A DNA stretch of 64,000 nt. It comes from Cryptomeria japonica (Eukaryota > Streptophyta > Pinopsida > Cupressales > Cupressaceae). The position numbers were made by a program, and so were the translations under genes. The notes below the pieces were generated by a model. The model saw nothing but the letters and a program-made list of their open reading frames with translations, did not search any database and was not told where the DNA came from. Every line of letters starts with the position of its first letter. Within the stretch, counting starts at the first letter, position 1. Shown here piece by piece: positions 45,787 to 56,929 of the stretch. The DNA lies in assembly GCF_030272615.1 (NCBI RefSeq), contig NC_081414.1:525012137-525076136 (forward strand), given 5' to 3'.

Positions 45787-46125
45787 TTGAGGTGGCCATC
45801 CAGGTGGGCTTAGAACGAGTGAGATGTGCCACGTGGTAGAGAGAAGATGAAGAACCAAGTTAGACCAAGTCCAGATGGCAGACAAAATGGAGCTGTGAGC
45901 AAATCAAAGGTTGACATGTGGCAAATGTCTGCAGACAAGCGGATCAACTTACAATTTGAACTTCAACTTGGAGTTTGATTCAAAATGGTTCAATGGTTCA
46001 AAATTGTTCAATGGCTTGACAATGGTTCAGAGTACTTCAATAGCTCAATGATGGTTCAACCGATTTAGGGGTTCAACCAGTTCAATGGTTTAGGGGCAAA
46101 TTAACAAGCAAGTAGCTTAGCAAGT

Positions 46126-46174
46126 CATCGGTTATCAGGAGGAGCTATTCCAATGTTAGCTCGATAACCTGATG
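46126..46174 (+). repeat. LTR hairpin, arms CATCGGTTATC / GATAACCTGATG
   Basis: 11-bp imperfect inverted repeat with a loop of about 26 bases. A related hairpin lies at 46314-46359. Confidence 0.65.
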
Positions 46175-46313
46175 GAAAAGTGCGGAGTAATGGAAAAGGC
46201 ACGAGGTAATGTGGGAAGCATCGGGACATCGGGTAATTCATTCCAATATTGTTTTGAAGACCTGAAAGAGGATGCAGAGTCAATGCAAGAAAGAATGTTG
46301 TTGGGAGCACGCC

Positions 46314-46359
46314 ATCGGTTATCGGTGGGACTGTTATGATGTTACGTCGATAATCCGAT
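46314..46359 (+). repeat. LTR hairpin, arms ATCGGTTATCG / CGATAATCCGAT
   Basis: 11-bp imperfect inverted repeat with a loop of about 23 bases, clearly related in arms and spacing to the one at 46126-46174. Both pairs are also present near 62871 and 63058 in the 3' LTR. Confidence 0.65.
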
Positions 46360-46554
46360 AAGAAGGTGCACAATCCAAAATAATGACATGCAACAGAATC
46401 ACTAAAAAGTAGGCCAAGTCTGGTAGCATCCAGGTGGAATCAACACAAAATGGATTTTTTCTTTCAGTCACAGCCCTAATTTGGTGCATAAATGTCAACA
46501 CGTGTTTTGAGAGCCTTTTTTCATTTTTTCATTTTTTCATTTTTGCAAATTCAG

Positions 46555-46560
46555 TATAAG
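46555..46560 (+). promoter_or_regulatory. TATA-like box in the LTR
   Basis: TATAAG after a T-rich stretch, about 130 bases before AATAAA; the 3' LTR has the same at 63299-63304. A plausible transcription start lies between them. Confidence 0.5.
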
Positions 46561-46684
46561 GGGCTTGTGGGATTCTGAGTTGGGGAGTTCTGGGTCTGAT
46601 CTCTATGATAGCAGATATTCACACTTTTGTAACTCATTCCTGATGAGCATTTCTCAGACTTTGTAATAGAAACTCCTTCTTTTC

Positions 46685-46690
46685 AATAAA
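46685..46690 (+). terminator. Polyadenylation signal AATAAA
   Basis: AATAAA followed by a T/G-rich stretch. The counterpart at 63426-63431 in the 3' LTR would end the element transcript. Confidence 0.5.
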
Positions 46691-47254
46691 AAGTGAGTTC
46701 CTTCTCTTGTATCTGAGTTCTAAATATTGTTGTGAATACATTTTGGATGAAACAATTGTGATTATTATTCAAGTAATCCTTCCTTTTTATCTATTTTCCT
46801 TCAATGTTCAGTTCATGGTGTAGAATGCTATAGTGCAGGTCTATGATTGTGTAAGTTATTTTGTTTTGTCAAGATTGTGAGAAACATTGTATGTTATCCT
46901 TTTATGAACAACATAAAGCAATCCTTTCATAAGAATCATTTTTTGCAAGTACACATTAGGGATATGTGAGCATTTTAGTTTCATTATTGGATCATTGTGA
47001 GTTGATTATCATAGAAAGTCATTTTTTTAGTAATTGGTGCATCACCTATTTGTTAATTTTTAGTTTTATGCATATCCTTCTTCCCTTTTCTTAGAAATTC
47101 ATTTAAGTTCTTTAGGTGATCAAATAGGAAGCCGACCTATAATCCAAAGGTCTTCTCTCATAATAGGATACCCACAGCCTGAGAGTAGTCCCATGTTGCA
47201 CAAGATTGCAAGAAATTCAAGCTTGCATCAGGTGCAAATCCCTGTGACAACAGT

Positions 47255-47276
47255 TTTTGGCATGCTCGGTGGGACC
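47255..47276 (+). promoter_or_regulatory. Putative primer-binding site of the Tat-like element
   Basis: TTTGGCATGCTCGGTGGGAC starts two or three bases after the LTR end. TGG matches a tRNA CCA end, but I cannot name the tRNA. Confidence 0.6.
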
Positions 47277-47399
47277 GTTGGACTTTATAGTTCATAGAAG
47301 GCCACTATATGTTGTCTTGGTGTGCGTAGTAGTAAATCCTTTTTTACACGTGGCGACTCACAAATATTTGCTATTTTAGCAGTCCAACCTTCCTAGCAT

Positions 47400-48537
47400 A
47401 TGAGAAAATACCAGACTAGGCAAAGTTCAGCCTCAGTTAATCATACCCAGCTATCACCCCCAACAAGGAGAGCTAGTGTAGTTAATAAAGTTCCAGATCC
47501 AATAGTTGGTGTGCTGCCTGTTATTTCTATTTCTTACCCTGCTGTTACAACTTATAGCAATCCACTTTTTGCAAGTTATTCTAATCAGAATACACCAAGC
47601 ATGGCTCTCCATAGGGTACATCCATTTGTGCCTTTTAATTAGAGCAGTCCTTTCAATATGGTTCAACATGATGATATACCAACAACAACACTTAAGAGCT
47701 TGCCATTTTTCACTGGAGAGGATGAAACAACGATTGTTGAACACATTAGAGATGTGGCTTCCTTGTGTGGAGTGCATCATATCATTGTAGAGAATGTTGC
47801 ATTAAGACTTTTGGCATCCTTTTTCAAAGGGAAAGCCCTTCAATGGTTTAGGGGTCTACTTGTGAACTCAATAGCTACTTGGGATGAGCTAGGATAGTTG
47901 TTAAATTGGCATTTTGAAGACAAGTTAGATCATTTTTCATTGGTGGAGTAGCTCACAACTATCAAAAGAGCTCCACATGAGCATATGATGGATTTCAACT
48001 ACTGGTTTCAAAGGACTTGGAATCAGATTCCAGCATCGGTAAAACCTTCTAATGACTATTCTTTTTTGTTTTACCTTAAGGCTTTGAATAGTGATATTGC
48101 ACTTATGATACAATCTATGGGGGGAAATACTTTACTAGCAGCATTTGATGTTGTTGTTAGGGCTGAAAATAGTTTGATTCAAGTAGGGAAGATAGCACCT
48201 AGGCCTCCCATGCCAATTTTTACTGATTTACAACCCATTATCCCTGTAGTTCCACCTATTATAGCTGATGTACCTTCATTTCCAGCTTATAATGCTCAAG
48301 TTTTAGCTCAAGAGCATGCTGTTTCTAATCATTTGCAAGAGATAATTAGTATTAAGGAGCAAAATGCTAATTTACAAAAGACTTTGCAAAATTTTAGTAA
48401 TGATTTGGTTAATATCAAGAAAGCCCAAATTCAACCACCTTACCAAATTCCTTTCCAAGCTCCCTACCAGGCCTCATACCAGCCAAATTCTCAAGGTCAA
48501 AGGAGGAATTTTAACCAAAGGCCCTTTCAATAGTATA
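47400..48537 (+). pseudogene. Tat-like gag, part before the copia insertion
   Basis: The frame starts at the ATG at 47400 (MRKYQTRQSSASVNHTQLSP). The capsid region reads LKSLPFFTGEDETTIVEHIR, then SFFKGKALQWFRGLL, ATWDELG, NYWFQRTWNQIP and YLKALNSDIALMIQSMGG. It is followed by a Pro-rich part, a coiled coil (LQEIISIKEQNANLQKTLQN) and a basic Gln-rich tail. Gag would form the particle. In-frame stops lie at 47640, 47895, 47949 and 48531. The copia element interrupts after QRPFQ*YNP, and the same frame continues at 55505. There a knuckle-like CFPCN*SHNQSTC is found (C-X2-C-X3-H-X4-C if the stop is read through). Confidence 0.8.
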
Positions 48538-48542
48538 ATCCT
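48538..48542. repeat. Target-site duplication ATCCT, left copy
   Basis: Exact repeat of 55500-55504 flanking the copia element. Confidence 0.9.
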
Positions 48543-48993
48543 TGTAGGATTTTGCCAAGATCAAGGGCACAATGAAAAGCATAAAAAGAGAGACAATAGA
48601 ATGATAAGAACAAACTATATTCTCATCAATATGCAAATGATCAACTGGATTAACCAATACAAAGAATATAGGACTGCTTATATAGGCAAGGCCATATGGA
48701 TGTACGAGCACACAATTATGACATGTGGCTCAATGAGAAACAAGGTTAGGTAAGAAATACTAGGGGTAGGTAGGAGAAATAATATAATATTCCACAAGAG
48801 GTGGATGACCCACCGAATGTGGAGTGTAATAGCAAAATAAGACCACAAAAGGTGGAATTTCTCCTGCAAGCTCTATCCCTATGTGCACACTTCCCTAAGT
48901 GTCTCAAATCCAAACTACAAAGAGATGCATTATCCTAAGTTAACTTAAGTAAAGTGTAATAATATCCATAATGAATATTTATTTACACCAACA
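48543..48993 (-). repeat. Copia 3' LTR
   Basis: 451 bp, TGTAGGATTTTGCC to ACACCAACA on the plus strand, aligning base for base with 55049-55499 with few differences. Confidence 0.95.
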
Positions 48994-49004
48994 CCCCCCC
49001 TTAA
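48994..49004 (-). promoter_or_regulatory. Copia polypurine tract
   Basis: On the minus strand TTAAGGGGGGG lies directly against the 3' LTR (TGTTGGTG). Confidence 0.8.
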
Positions 49005-49262
49005 GTGCAACTTAGGGGAATGAAGACTTAAGTCAACAATGCAAGATGGGTCCTGGCTACTAGGCCATGATAGGTACCCATGTACAATATGCAAATGCAA
49101 GCAAAACCATGCAATGCAATCTCTCACAAACGGAGAAAAGGAGAAAACCCAGTGGGAAAAAACTCCCCCCCAAAAGAGAGATGAAAGTACAAAAGACTCT
49201 CAAAGAAGAAGGACAAAACCTTAAAGAGGAAAAAGTCTCCCCCATAAGAGAGGAAGGAGAAG

Positions 49263-52200
49263 TTAGCTGACCCCCCCTAATAACACATCCCGCACCCCCA
49301 AGAGATCTCACAACTGCTGGAACTTACTCTCGGTGAAAGGTTTGGTGAATATGTCAGCAACCTACTCTGCTATAGGACAATACTGCAAATCAATGACCTG
49401 CTCCTGAATGAGCTCTCGGATATAGTGCATATGAATCTTGATGTGTTTGGTCCGCTGGTGCTAGACTGAGTTCTTCAAGATTGCAATAGCACTTTGATTG
49501 TTGCAATGTAGAACTATCGGCCGTGGAGTGGTGAATCCAAACTTTGCGGGAATCTGCTAGAGCCAAATGGTCTCAATCGCTGCATTTATAGTGCCTCGAT
49601 ACTCAGCCTCAGTCGAAGAGAGAGAAATAGCATGTTGTTTCTTGCCCTAGCAACAAATGGGGCCTGAACCAAGGTGAAAACTGTAACCAAAAGTAGACTT
49701 ACGATCATCAAGATCGCCAACCCAATCGGAGTCTATGTAACCAACCAAGCGAAGTCTTGTGCCTGCTACATAGTGAATCCCATAGTGATGTGTACCCTGG
49801 ATGTAATGAAGGATGCGTTTGGTGGCTTTCCAATGAAGCTCATGTGGTTCCTACATGAAGTGAGAAACCATGCCAACTGCAAATGAAATATCAGGGCGTG
49901 TATGGGTCAAGTAGATGAGACTACCCACAAGCTGACGATACAAAGTGGCATCAATTGGTGGAGAAGAACACTGAGCCTCAAGCTTGACTCTTGAAAGAAA
50001 GGGAGTTGGGGAAAACTTACAATCAGCCATATGAAAGCGTGCAAGTAGATCAAGAGCATACTTGGGCTGCGATAGTGTAATCCCGGAAGGTGACTATGAA
50101 ATCTCTATCCCGAGAAAGTAGTACAAAAGACCCAAGTCAGTCATAGCAAATCTGTCATGCAAAGCAGATTTGACCTTGCTAATGATAGATGTAGTACTCC
50201 CTGTAATGATCAAGTCATCAACATAGAGCACAAGTATCAAGTGAGAGTCATCCTATTGCAAAATGTAGACATTCGGATCAGAATGACACCTGGTGAACCC
50301 TGCGGAGAGAAGAAAGGAATCCATCTTGGCATACCAAGCCTTGGGGGCCTGCTTAAGGCCATAGAGAGATTTCCTTAGTCTGCAAACCAAAGAAGTATCC
50401 TGGATGAAACCCTGTGGCTGCTCCATATAAATCTCCTCATCAAGATCACCATGAAGAAAAGCACTCTTCACATCCATCTGATGTACAACCCAACCATGAG
50501 CTGTAGCAATAGCAAGTGTCAAGCGAATGGAGTTCATCTTGGCTACGGGTGCAAAGGTCTCAGTATAGTCAACACCTGCAACCTAAGAGAAACCTTTCAC
50601 AACAAGCTGAGCCTTATACTTATCCACACTACCATCCACTACAAACTTGGTTTGATAGATCCACTTACATCGAACCATATTTCTCCCCTTAGGGAGATGG
50701 ACTAAATCCCATGTGTTGTTCCTCATCAAGGAACTATACTCTTCCTCCATAGCTTGGTCCCACTTAGAAACCCCTGATGCTTCCCGAAATGTCTGTGGAT
50801 CAGAAGCAGTAGCAATGAATGTGTGTGGAAGATCCTAATGTTGTGATCGAGTTCTCTGTGTATCTGAAGGATCCCCAACAAGAGAACCTGCAGACTCAAG
50901 TGTCTGTCGCGCCCAACGAGGTCTAGGTGGAGGTGGAGAATGAGGCTCCTCAACTGCAAGTGGACCCTGCTGAGGTGTAACCCTGTGAGTCGGAGTTGAA
51001 GGAGTCTCATCATCTGAATCACTAGCATCACTATCCACTATGGAGGAAGGTGGAGGAGGTAGAGAGGCTAAGCTAGGAGAGCTTTCCTCAAAGTGAACAC
51101 TCCTCTCAATGAACACCTCATGTGTCTCAGGATCCATCAATCTATATGCCTTAACACCTTCAGGATATCCAACAAATATGCAAGGTTGACTCTATGGTTC
51201 CAATGCCTTGCATTTTTGCGGAGGTGTGCAAGCCCATGATGGACACCCAAAGACTCTGAAATGTCTCACAATCAGTTTCCTACCAGCCCAAGCCTCAAAA
51301 GGAGTAATACCTTGCAAAGCTTTGTGAGGAATCCGATTCTGGATGTGTGTGGCACAACTGATAGCCTCTGCCCAAAAGGTGGGATCAAGAGAACGTGCAT
51401 GTATCATATAGCTAGCCATTTCTTTGAGAGTTTGATTCTTGCGCTCTGCAACTCCATTCTACAGTGGAGTGTATGCGACCAAATGCTGAAGATCAATCCC
51501 CTCAAATGTACAAAAATCCTCAAGTCTTTTGTTCACACATTCCCTTCCATTATCTGTGCGAAGAATCTTCACCACTTTCCCAGATTGCTTCTCCACACGA
51601 GTCTTGAAGTCTTGAAATCTATCAAATACTTCACTCTTATGAACAAGAAAATAGACCCAAGTGAAGCAGGAGTAGTCATCAATGAAGGTGAGGACATAGC
51701 GGGCCTTGCTAAATGAAGATGCTGGAAATGGACCAGCTACATCACTATGAACAAGTTGAAGAACCTCCAAAGCTCTCCAAGCTTTCCCCTTATCAAACTT
51801 CTCCTTAGGATGCTTGCCCATGGAACAACCTGAACATACACCCTCTGAAAAATAGATTCAAGGTAGCCTTGTGACCATGTCTTTAGTGCTGAGCTGCTGA
51901 AGATAGCAGTAGTTGAGGTGACCAAACCGCTCATGCCATAGCTTACTTTCTGACTTTGAATGAGTAAGCAAGGCCCTAGAAGGTGAACTTGGCACAAAGT
52001 GGGAGAATGAATAAAGCCTTGAGTTGTCATTGACTTGGCCCACTGCTACCAAGGCATCATCATCAAGTTCCTTTACCACAACTGAATCTGGTGTAAACTC
52101 AACCTTTTTCCCATTTCCATAGTGAGTGATTTGGTAGATAGAGAGAAGGTTGGTAGACAAGTTAGGAACATAGAGAACATTCTCAAATGTTCCATCATCC

Positions 52201-53333
52201 ATGTCAACTGAACCTTTCCCTTCAACCTCTACTTGTGTATCATCACCTATGTAAATGTGAGGTACCTTAGATGGTTCCAATGAAGAAAACTACTCCTTTG
52301 TAGAACCCATGTGATATGAGGCACCTAAGTCAAGTATCCACTACTGTGAAGAACTTGTTGTAGCCACAAATGCTTTCCCTTTTCCCTTAGACTGTGAGGA
52401 AGAGGAAGGAGATGAATCCTTCTTTGTGTAGGCAGATGGCAAGTTGATGTTGTTTTTCTTAAGAAGATTAATTAACTCATCAACTTGCTTTGTGTGGCAT
52501 CGATGCTCATCATGACCATACTTCTTGCAATATGCACAAGTTGGCTTATCCTTCTTAGGTGGTGTCCCCTTCTTGGAAGAGGATGAAAAATTTCCTTGTG
52601 ATGGAGAGGATGATTGTCCTTTTTCCTGTTGTGGCTTAGACTTGGAGTGCTTCTTCTTCTTGTTGGAATCTTTGCCTTGACTTCCTTGATTCCCTTGATT
52701 AGCCACCAAAGCCTAGGACTTTGAAGACTTGAGAAGCCCCATGTTCAACAACTTAGATTGTTCCAATATCAACATTTCTGTGAAAGCATCAAATGAAGGC
52801 ATAACATAGGAACTCCCCACTGTCAAACGATGAGTTTGGAAGCTAGACACAAATGTTGCATATTCTGGTGCAAGCTTGTCCAACAAGTTGAATATCAACT
52901 GAGCATCCTTTTTGTCAATTCCACAATCCTTAAGCTTTGCTCTTAGCTCATTTGCTTTGGTGACATAATCTTGGATTGTATCAAAACTCTTGGGTTCCAA
53001 GTTGGTGAGCTCATTGTCAATCTTATAACCTCTGATTTCATCAACTTGACCATACAATTTCTGAAACATATCCCAAGCATCTTTGATTGTAGTACACTTT
53101 TCAATATGAAAGATGAGGTCATCTGATACATACTTGCGCAAAGTTCCAAGAGCCATGCAATTCTTAGTGAGCCATTCTAATTGAGCATTAGGATCAGCCT
53201 TAGGATCAGGTGGTGCTGCTATTGTTCCATCTATGTAATGCGTGAGACCCTTTTCCATTAATTTACTCCATACTTTAATTTTCCATGATGCATAATTATG
53301 TGGAGTTAAAGGTGGAAATTTATTCGGACTCAT
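49263..53333 (-). pseudogene. Copia gag-pol polyprotein, one frame with many stops
   Basis: The minus-strand frame from MSPNKFPPLTP (53333) to a TAA at 49263 is 1357 codons including the stop, the usual length for plant copia. Order: gag (YASWKIKVWSKLM, CTTIKDAWDMFQKLYG), zinc knuckle CAYCKKYGHDEHRC, protease (ILDLGASYHM, with DLGA where DSGA is normal), integrase (LWHERFGHLN, then CSGCSMGKHPK, LVHSDVAGP, LRTDNGRECV and NGVAERKNQTL), RT (ETFAPVAKMNSIR, VKSAFLHGDL, LYGLKQAPKAWY, LYVDDLIITG) and RNase H (GYIDSDWVGDLDDRKST, STEAEYRG, then KHIKIHMHYIRE and ADIFTKPF). About 16 in-frame stops occur, most of the CAG/CAA/TGG to TAG/TAA/TGA kind, and no frameshift. That pattern points to C-to-T decay of methylated DNA. 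Upstream in-frame residues (MGGCLVRL...) are probably not the start. Confidence 0.95.
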
Positions 53334-55035
53334 TGCAACAAAAATGAAAGAGCACAAAGAGAGGCACAATCGCACAAGACACCCCCCCAAAAATGATGAT
53401 TTGGCACTTTATACTTAGTGCGTATACAATGGGCCACTTGCAAAAAATGGCAAAGTGGGCTTCTGATTACAATTTTACAACTGCCTCAATAAGGCCAAAA
53501 GAGATTCAAACTAATAATGCAAGAGATCTAAACTAAGATCCAAGCACTTTACAAGTACCTAATAGGCCAAATAAGACCAATATCTGAAAGTACAACTTGC
53601 ACTCAAAATCTCTGAAATCTAATCATAGATTATGAAAGTAGACAAAAAAAATGCACTTTAAAAAAAAACAACACCTGAAAAGGAGGTCGTATGAGCTCAA
53701 ACGAGGCCTTTGAAGTTGCAGAATTGGGAATTGGACAGGTATAGCTGAGAGAATCCAAAAATTCCAAAAAAACTATGCACCAAAATCAAAAAATAACCAC
53801 ACCACTACGAAGAGCGCGAAATTTTAGCCCATTTCAAAAAAAATTGCACCAAAAAAAGGAGCAAAAATGAGCAAGATATGGCCTTCCAATGTTGAACTGC
53901 AAAATTGAAAGGCTCAATGAAGAGGGGGTCAAAAAATTTCAAAAATCTACTGACGTGGCGCTGATGTCAGCAAATGACGGGCTTAAATTTGATGCCTGTC
54001 TGGCCGTCACAAAAATTTCATCTCCCCCCTACGTGGCGTCCGTATCGTATAGACATGCTGATGTGGCAAATATGCTGACTGTGCGTACGGATGTTGACCG
54101 CGGGCCAGTGGCCGCCTACCACATGGCGGGCGCGGGTCTCCCGGTTTTAATAATTGTTGGTGCTGGTGGGTCAGTGGGGTAGTGTCGGTAGCGGCCATGG
54201 CGGTGTCGGACGGTGGTCTTGGGCAGAGGAGGTGCCGAGGTCAGGAGTCGAAGGGGCCGGCGGCGGAAGCGGTGGAGCCGACGGGAGGCACGGGTCGGTA
54301 GGGAGGCGCGGTGGCGCGGCTGCACGCGGGAGCTGTGTGGAGGAGACGGCATGGAGGCCGGGCAGAATACGGTGTCGGCGGGGCTGAGGAGTGGCCCAAG
54401 GAAAAGCAGCAGCGACTGAGTAGGGGTTGCCGACAGAGGGAGCTCGGGGAGCCCAGATGGTGGGTCGGGAATCAACTGCCGACGAGAGGGTGCACCAACC
54501 GAGAAGCAGCGATGACGAAGGGCAACACGTGGAGCAGGATGGCGGGAGCAGCACCGGAAGGAAGCCCGGGAGTAGAAGCTAGCAAGAAGAGGTGGCACGA
54601 ACGGTGAGGGGTGGTGGGTCCCTCCAGAAAATGTATGCCCTGCACAAAGCTGCAGACAAGACAGAGTACGGGGGGGTCGGTGGACCCCCAAAAAAAAACT
54701 TTTTGATTTTTTTTTTCTTTTGCCTTTTTCCGATTTGTTTTTTATTTTTTTTCGAAAACAAAATATTTCCAAAAATTTTTTCGGAAAAAATAATTTTTTT
54801 TTCAGAATATATTTTTTAAATTTTTTTTGAAATCTGTACGACTATAGCCAAATAGGCAAAAATAATTTCTCACCAGAATAGGTCGACTTTATAGTCAAAG
54901 TTCATGAAAATGGCCTCCCGGATTCAACCATGATGTCCAAATCGCTGTACGACGCCCCCAAAAAATGAAGATCCCCAAATCTGAAAATTGAAGCCTCCAA
55001 AATGTCTCCAAAAAGCTAATCAATGAAGCCCTATA
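53334..55035 (-). other. Copia leader with a GC-rich core
   Basis: About 1.7 kb between primer-binding site and gag, long for copia. 53950-54690 is strongly GC-rich and reads open in several frames on both strands (up to 218 codons on the minus strand), all Pro/Arg/Ser or Gly/Arg-rich without a known domain. A hairpin, GGGGGTC / GACCCCC with loop GGTG, lies at 54672-54689 next to long A and T runs. It may be captured host DNA or a structured leader. Confidence 0.55.
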
Positions 55036-55048
55036 GGCTCTGATACCA
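55036..55048 (-). promoter_or_regulatory. Copia primer-binding site
   Basis: On the minus strand TGGTATCAGAGCC lies directly after the 5' LTR and matches the initiator-Met tRNA 3' end. Confidence 0.9.
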
Positions 55049-55499
55049 TGTAGGATTTTTCCAAGATCAAGGGCACAATGAAAAGCATAAAAAGAGAGAC
55101 AATAGACTGATAAGAACAAAATGTATTCTCATCAATATGCAAATGATCAACTGGATTAACCAATACAATGAATATAGGCCTACTTATATAGGCAAGGCCA
55201 TATGGATGTACGAGCACACAATTATGACATGTGGCTCAATGAGAAACAAGGGTGGGTAAGAAATACTAGGGGTAGGTAGGAGAAATAATATAATATTCCA
55301 CAAGAGGTGGATGACCCACCGAATGTGGAGTGTAACAGCAAAATAAGACCACAAAAGGTGGAATTTCTCCTACAAGCTCTATCCCTATGTGCACACTTCC
55401 CTAAGTGTCTCAAATCCAAACTACAAAGAGATGCATTATCCTAAGTTAACTTAAGTAAAGTGTAATAATATCCATAATGAATATTTATTTACACCAACA
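55049..55499 (-). repeat. Copia 5' LTR
   Basis: 451 bp; pair of 48543-48993. It is bordered by the primer-binding site on the inside and the ATCCT duplication on the outside. Confidence 0.95.
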
Positions 55500-55504
55500 A
55501 TCCT
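55500..55504. repeat. Target-site duplication ATCCT, right copy
   Basis: Matches 48538-48542 exactly. Confidence 0.9.
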
Positions 55505-56929
55505 AATACACCTAGTTCCTCAAGGGAGATTGTTCTAGTCCATAACAACTTGGTAGCTGACTATGAGTGGTGTTTTCCTTGTAACTAGTCACATAACCAA
55601 TCTACATGCTCCAATGGTGTGTTAAATCAAGCATTAATGGTGCAAAACAGTGCTGTTGTTACAAGAAATTAGTCTCAAGAGGTTAATGAACAACAATCTA
55701 CACCCATGGAACATGATAGTCCTGATGTTACTTTGATGAATTGGCAAGGTGAGGAGTTCTGTGGGGTTAACAAACCTGAAAATTAGTCATACATCCCTGT
55801 AGCAGCCAACACAAGATCCAAGAAAAGGGTTGTCGATATGGGGCAACAGACTGATAAGAATAATAATCAGCCTTTCTCAAGTACCCAAGCTTAGGCAGGG
55901 TCTCTCTCTGCTCAAAATACATAGATTATTCAGAGATCACAACCTGTGGTGACCAAAGATCAACCATAAAGCCAACCTCAGCCAACACAAATCTAAAAGG
56001 ACATTGTTGCTACTAAGGGACAACAGAAGGTTAGAATGACTGATTTTAATATTTTGGATTAGTTGATGAAAACTCATGTTAGCGTGTCAATATGGGATTC
56101 ACTAGCCCTACCTGGGCAAAAATATTTGTTACATGATGCTTTGTCTAACCATTCTTTGACTGCCCAACCATCTGATCAACAAACTTCAAAATTTGTTCTT
56201 ACCAATAAGACTCAACAGAAGAGTGAACAACAGTGCCAACAGTCCAAGGTAAATAAACCACCTCCCTTTTATGTCACTCTAATAATTGGCCAACACTTAG
56301 TGCACAACTACATGATAGATTCAGGTGCAAGTAGCTTAGTCATGCCCAAGAACTTGGTTGACCAATTAGGACTGACTTATGAGCCATTGAAAAAGGGCGT
56401 AGTGCAGTTAAATGGGACTGCTGTAAATACTGTAGGAGTCATTAAAAATTTGAGTCTAACACTCCATGTTTGCCCCAATTTTTATATTCCACAAGATGTT
56501 TATGTGATAGACCTGCCACCCTACTTTGCAATTTGCTTATCAAGAGACTTTACAACCAAATTAGGAGGTTATTTGTCATTTGACTGGTCACATATGTTTT
56601 TTAAGACTAGGTATGGAACTAAAGTTACTATTAAATCAAAAGCTTTAGCTAATGATCACATAGAACCCTATGTCCCTAGTGCTATAAATGCCAATTTAAC
56701 CATTCATGAGCAAGATGACCAACCCATTCCACGTGATCCAAGCACCCCTATTGATGACATTCCTAATATTATTTTGGATGAATGGGCAGCTGAGAATTTT
56801 GATGAAGATATTTTTAAAAATAAGGATGAGGTAAGCCTTGGAGTCTATATGTTTCATGAACAAGGTTCTGCTGTCCCAAATTTGATTAAGGATGCTGGAC
56901 AACAAGATAATTGACATCAAGATGAGCTT
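55505..56929 (+). pseudogene. Tat-like gag end and aspartic protease
   Basis: The gag frame resumes with NTPSSSREIVLVHNNLVADY and a knuckle-like CFPCN*SHNQSTC, then a stop-broken linker. From 56063 the frame is open to 56914. HNYMIDSGASSLVMPKNLVD is the protease active site (D-S-G-A), and IGVIKNLSL-type and DVYVIDLPPYFAICLSRDF blocks follow as in gypsy proteases. LDEWAAENFDEDIF and VSLGVYMFHEQG are a linker without a named domain. A TGA at 56912 is the only break before the RNase H that follows in the same frame. The protease would cut the polyprotein into its parts. Confidence 0.8.

Larger units (their letters stand above)
44056..47252 (+). repeat. 5' LTR of the Tat-like element
   Basis: 3197 bp, TGTTACCTATTTTTGC to GTGACAACA, aligning throughout with 60819-63992. 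It contains four diverged copies of an 85-bp module, several hairpins, a TATA-like box and an AATAAA signal. A 156-codon minus-strand ORF inside it has no known domain and is broken in the other LTR. Confidence 0.9.
48543..55499 (-). mobile_element. Complete Ty1/copia element nested in the Tat-like gag
   Basis: 6957 bp on the minus strand: 5' LTR 55499-55049, primer-binding site, 1.7-kb leader with a GC-rich core, one-frame polyprotein (53333-49263), purine tract, 3' LTR 48993-48543. ATCCT is duplicated on both sides. The two 451-bp LTRs differ at about a dozen positions by eye. It is the most recent insertion in this part of the window and still structurally complete, but its polyprotein has about 16 in-frame stops. 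Confidence 0.95.

Noticed and set aside
54116-54772. 218-codon minus-strand ORF and several plus-strand ORFs in the GC-rich block
   Set aside because: All are low-complexity Pro/Arg/Ser or Gly/Arg-rich, overlap in several frames, and lie in the leader of a copia element. High GC alone keeps frames open here.
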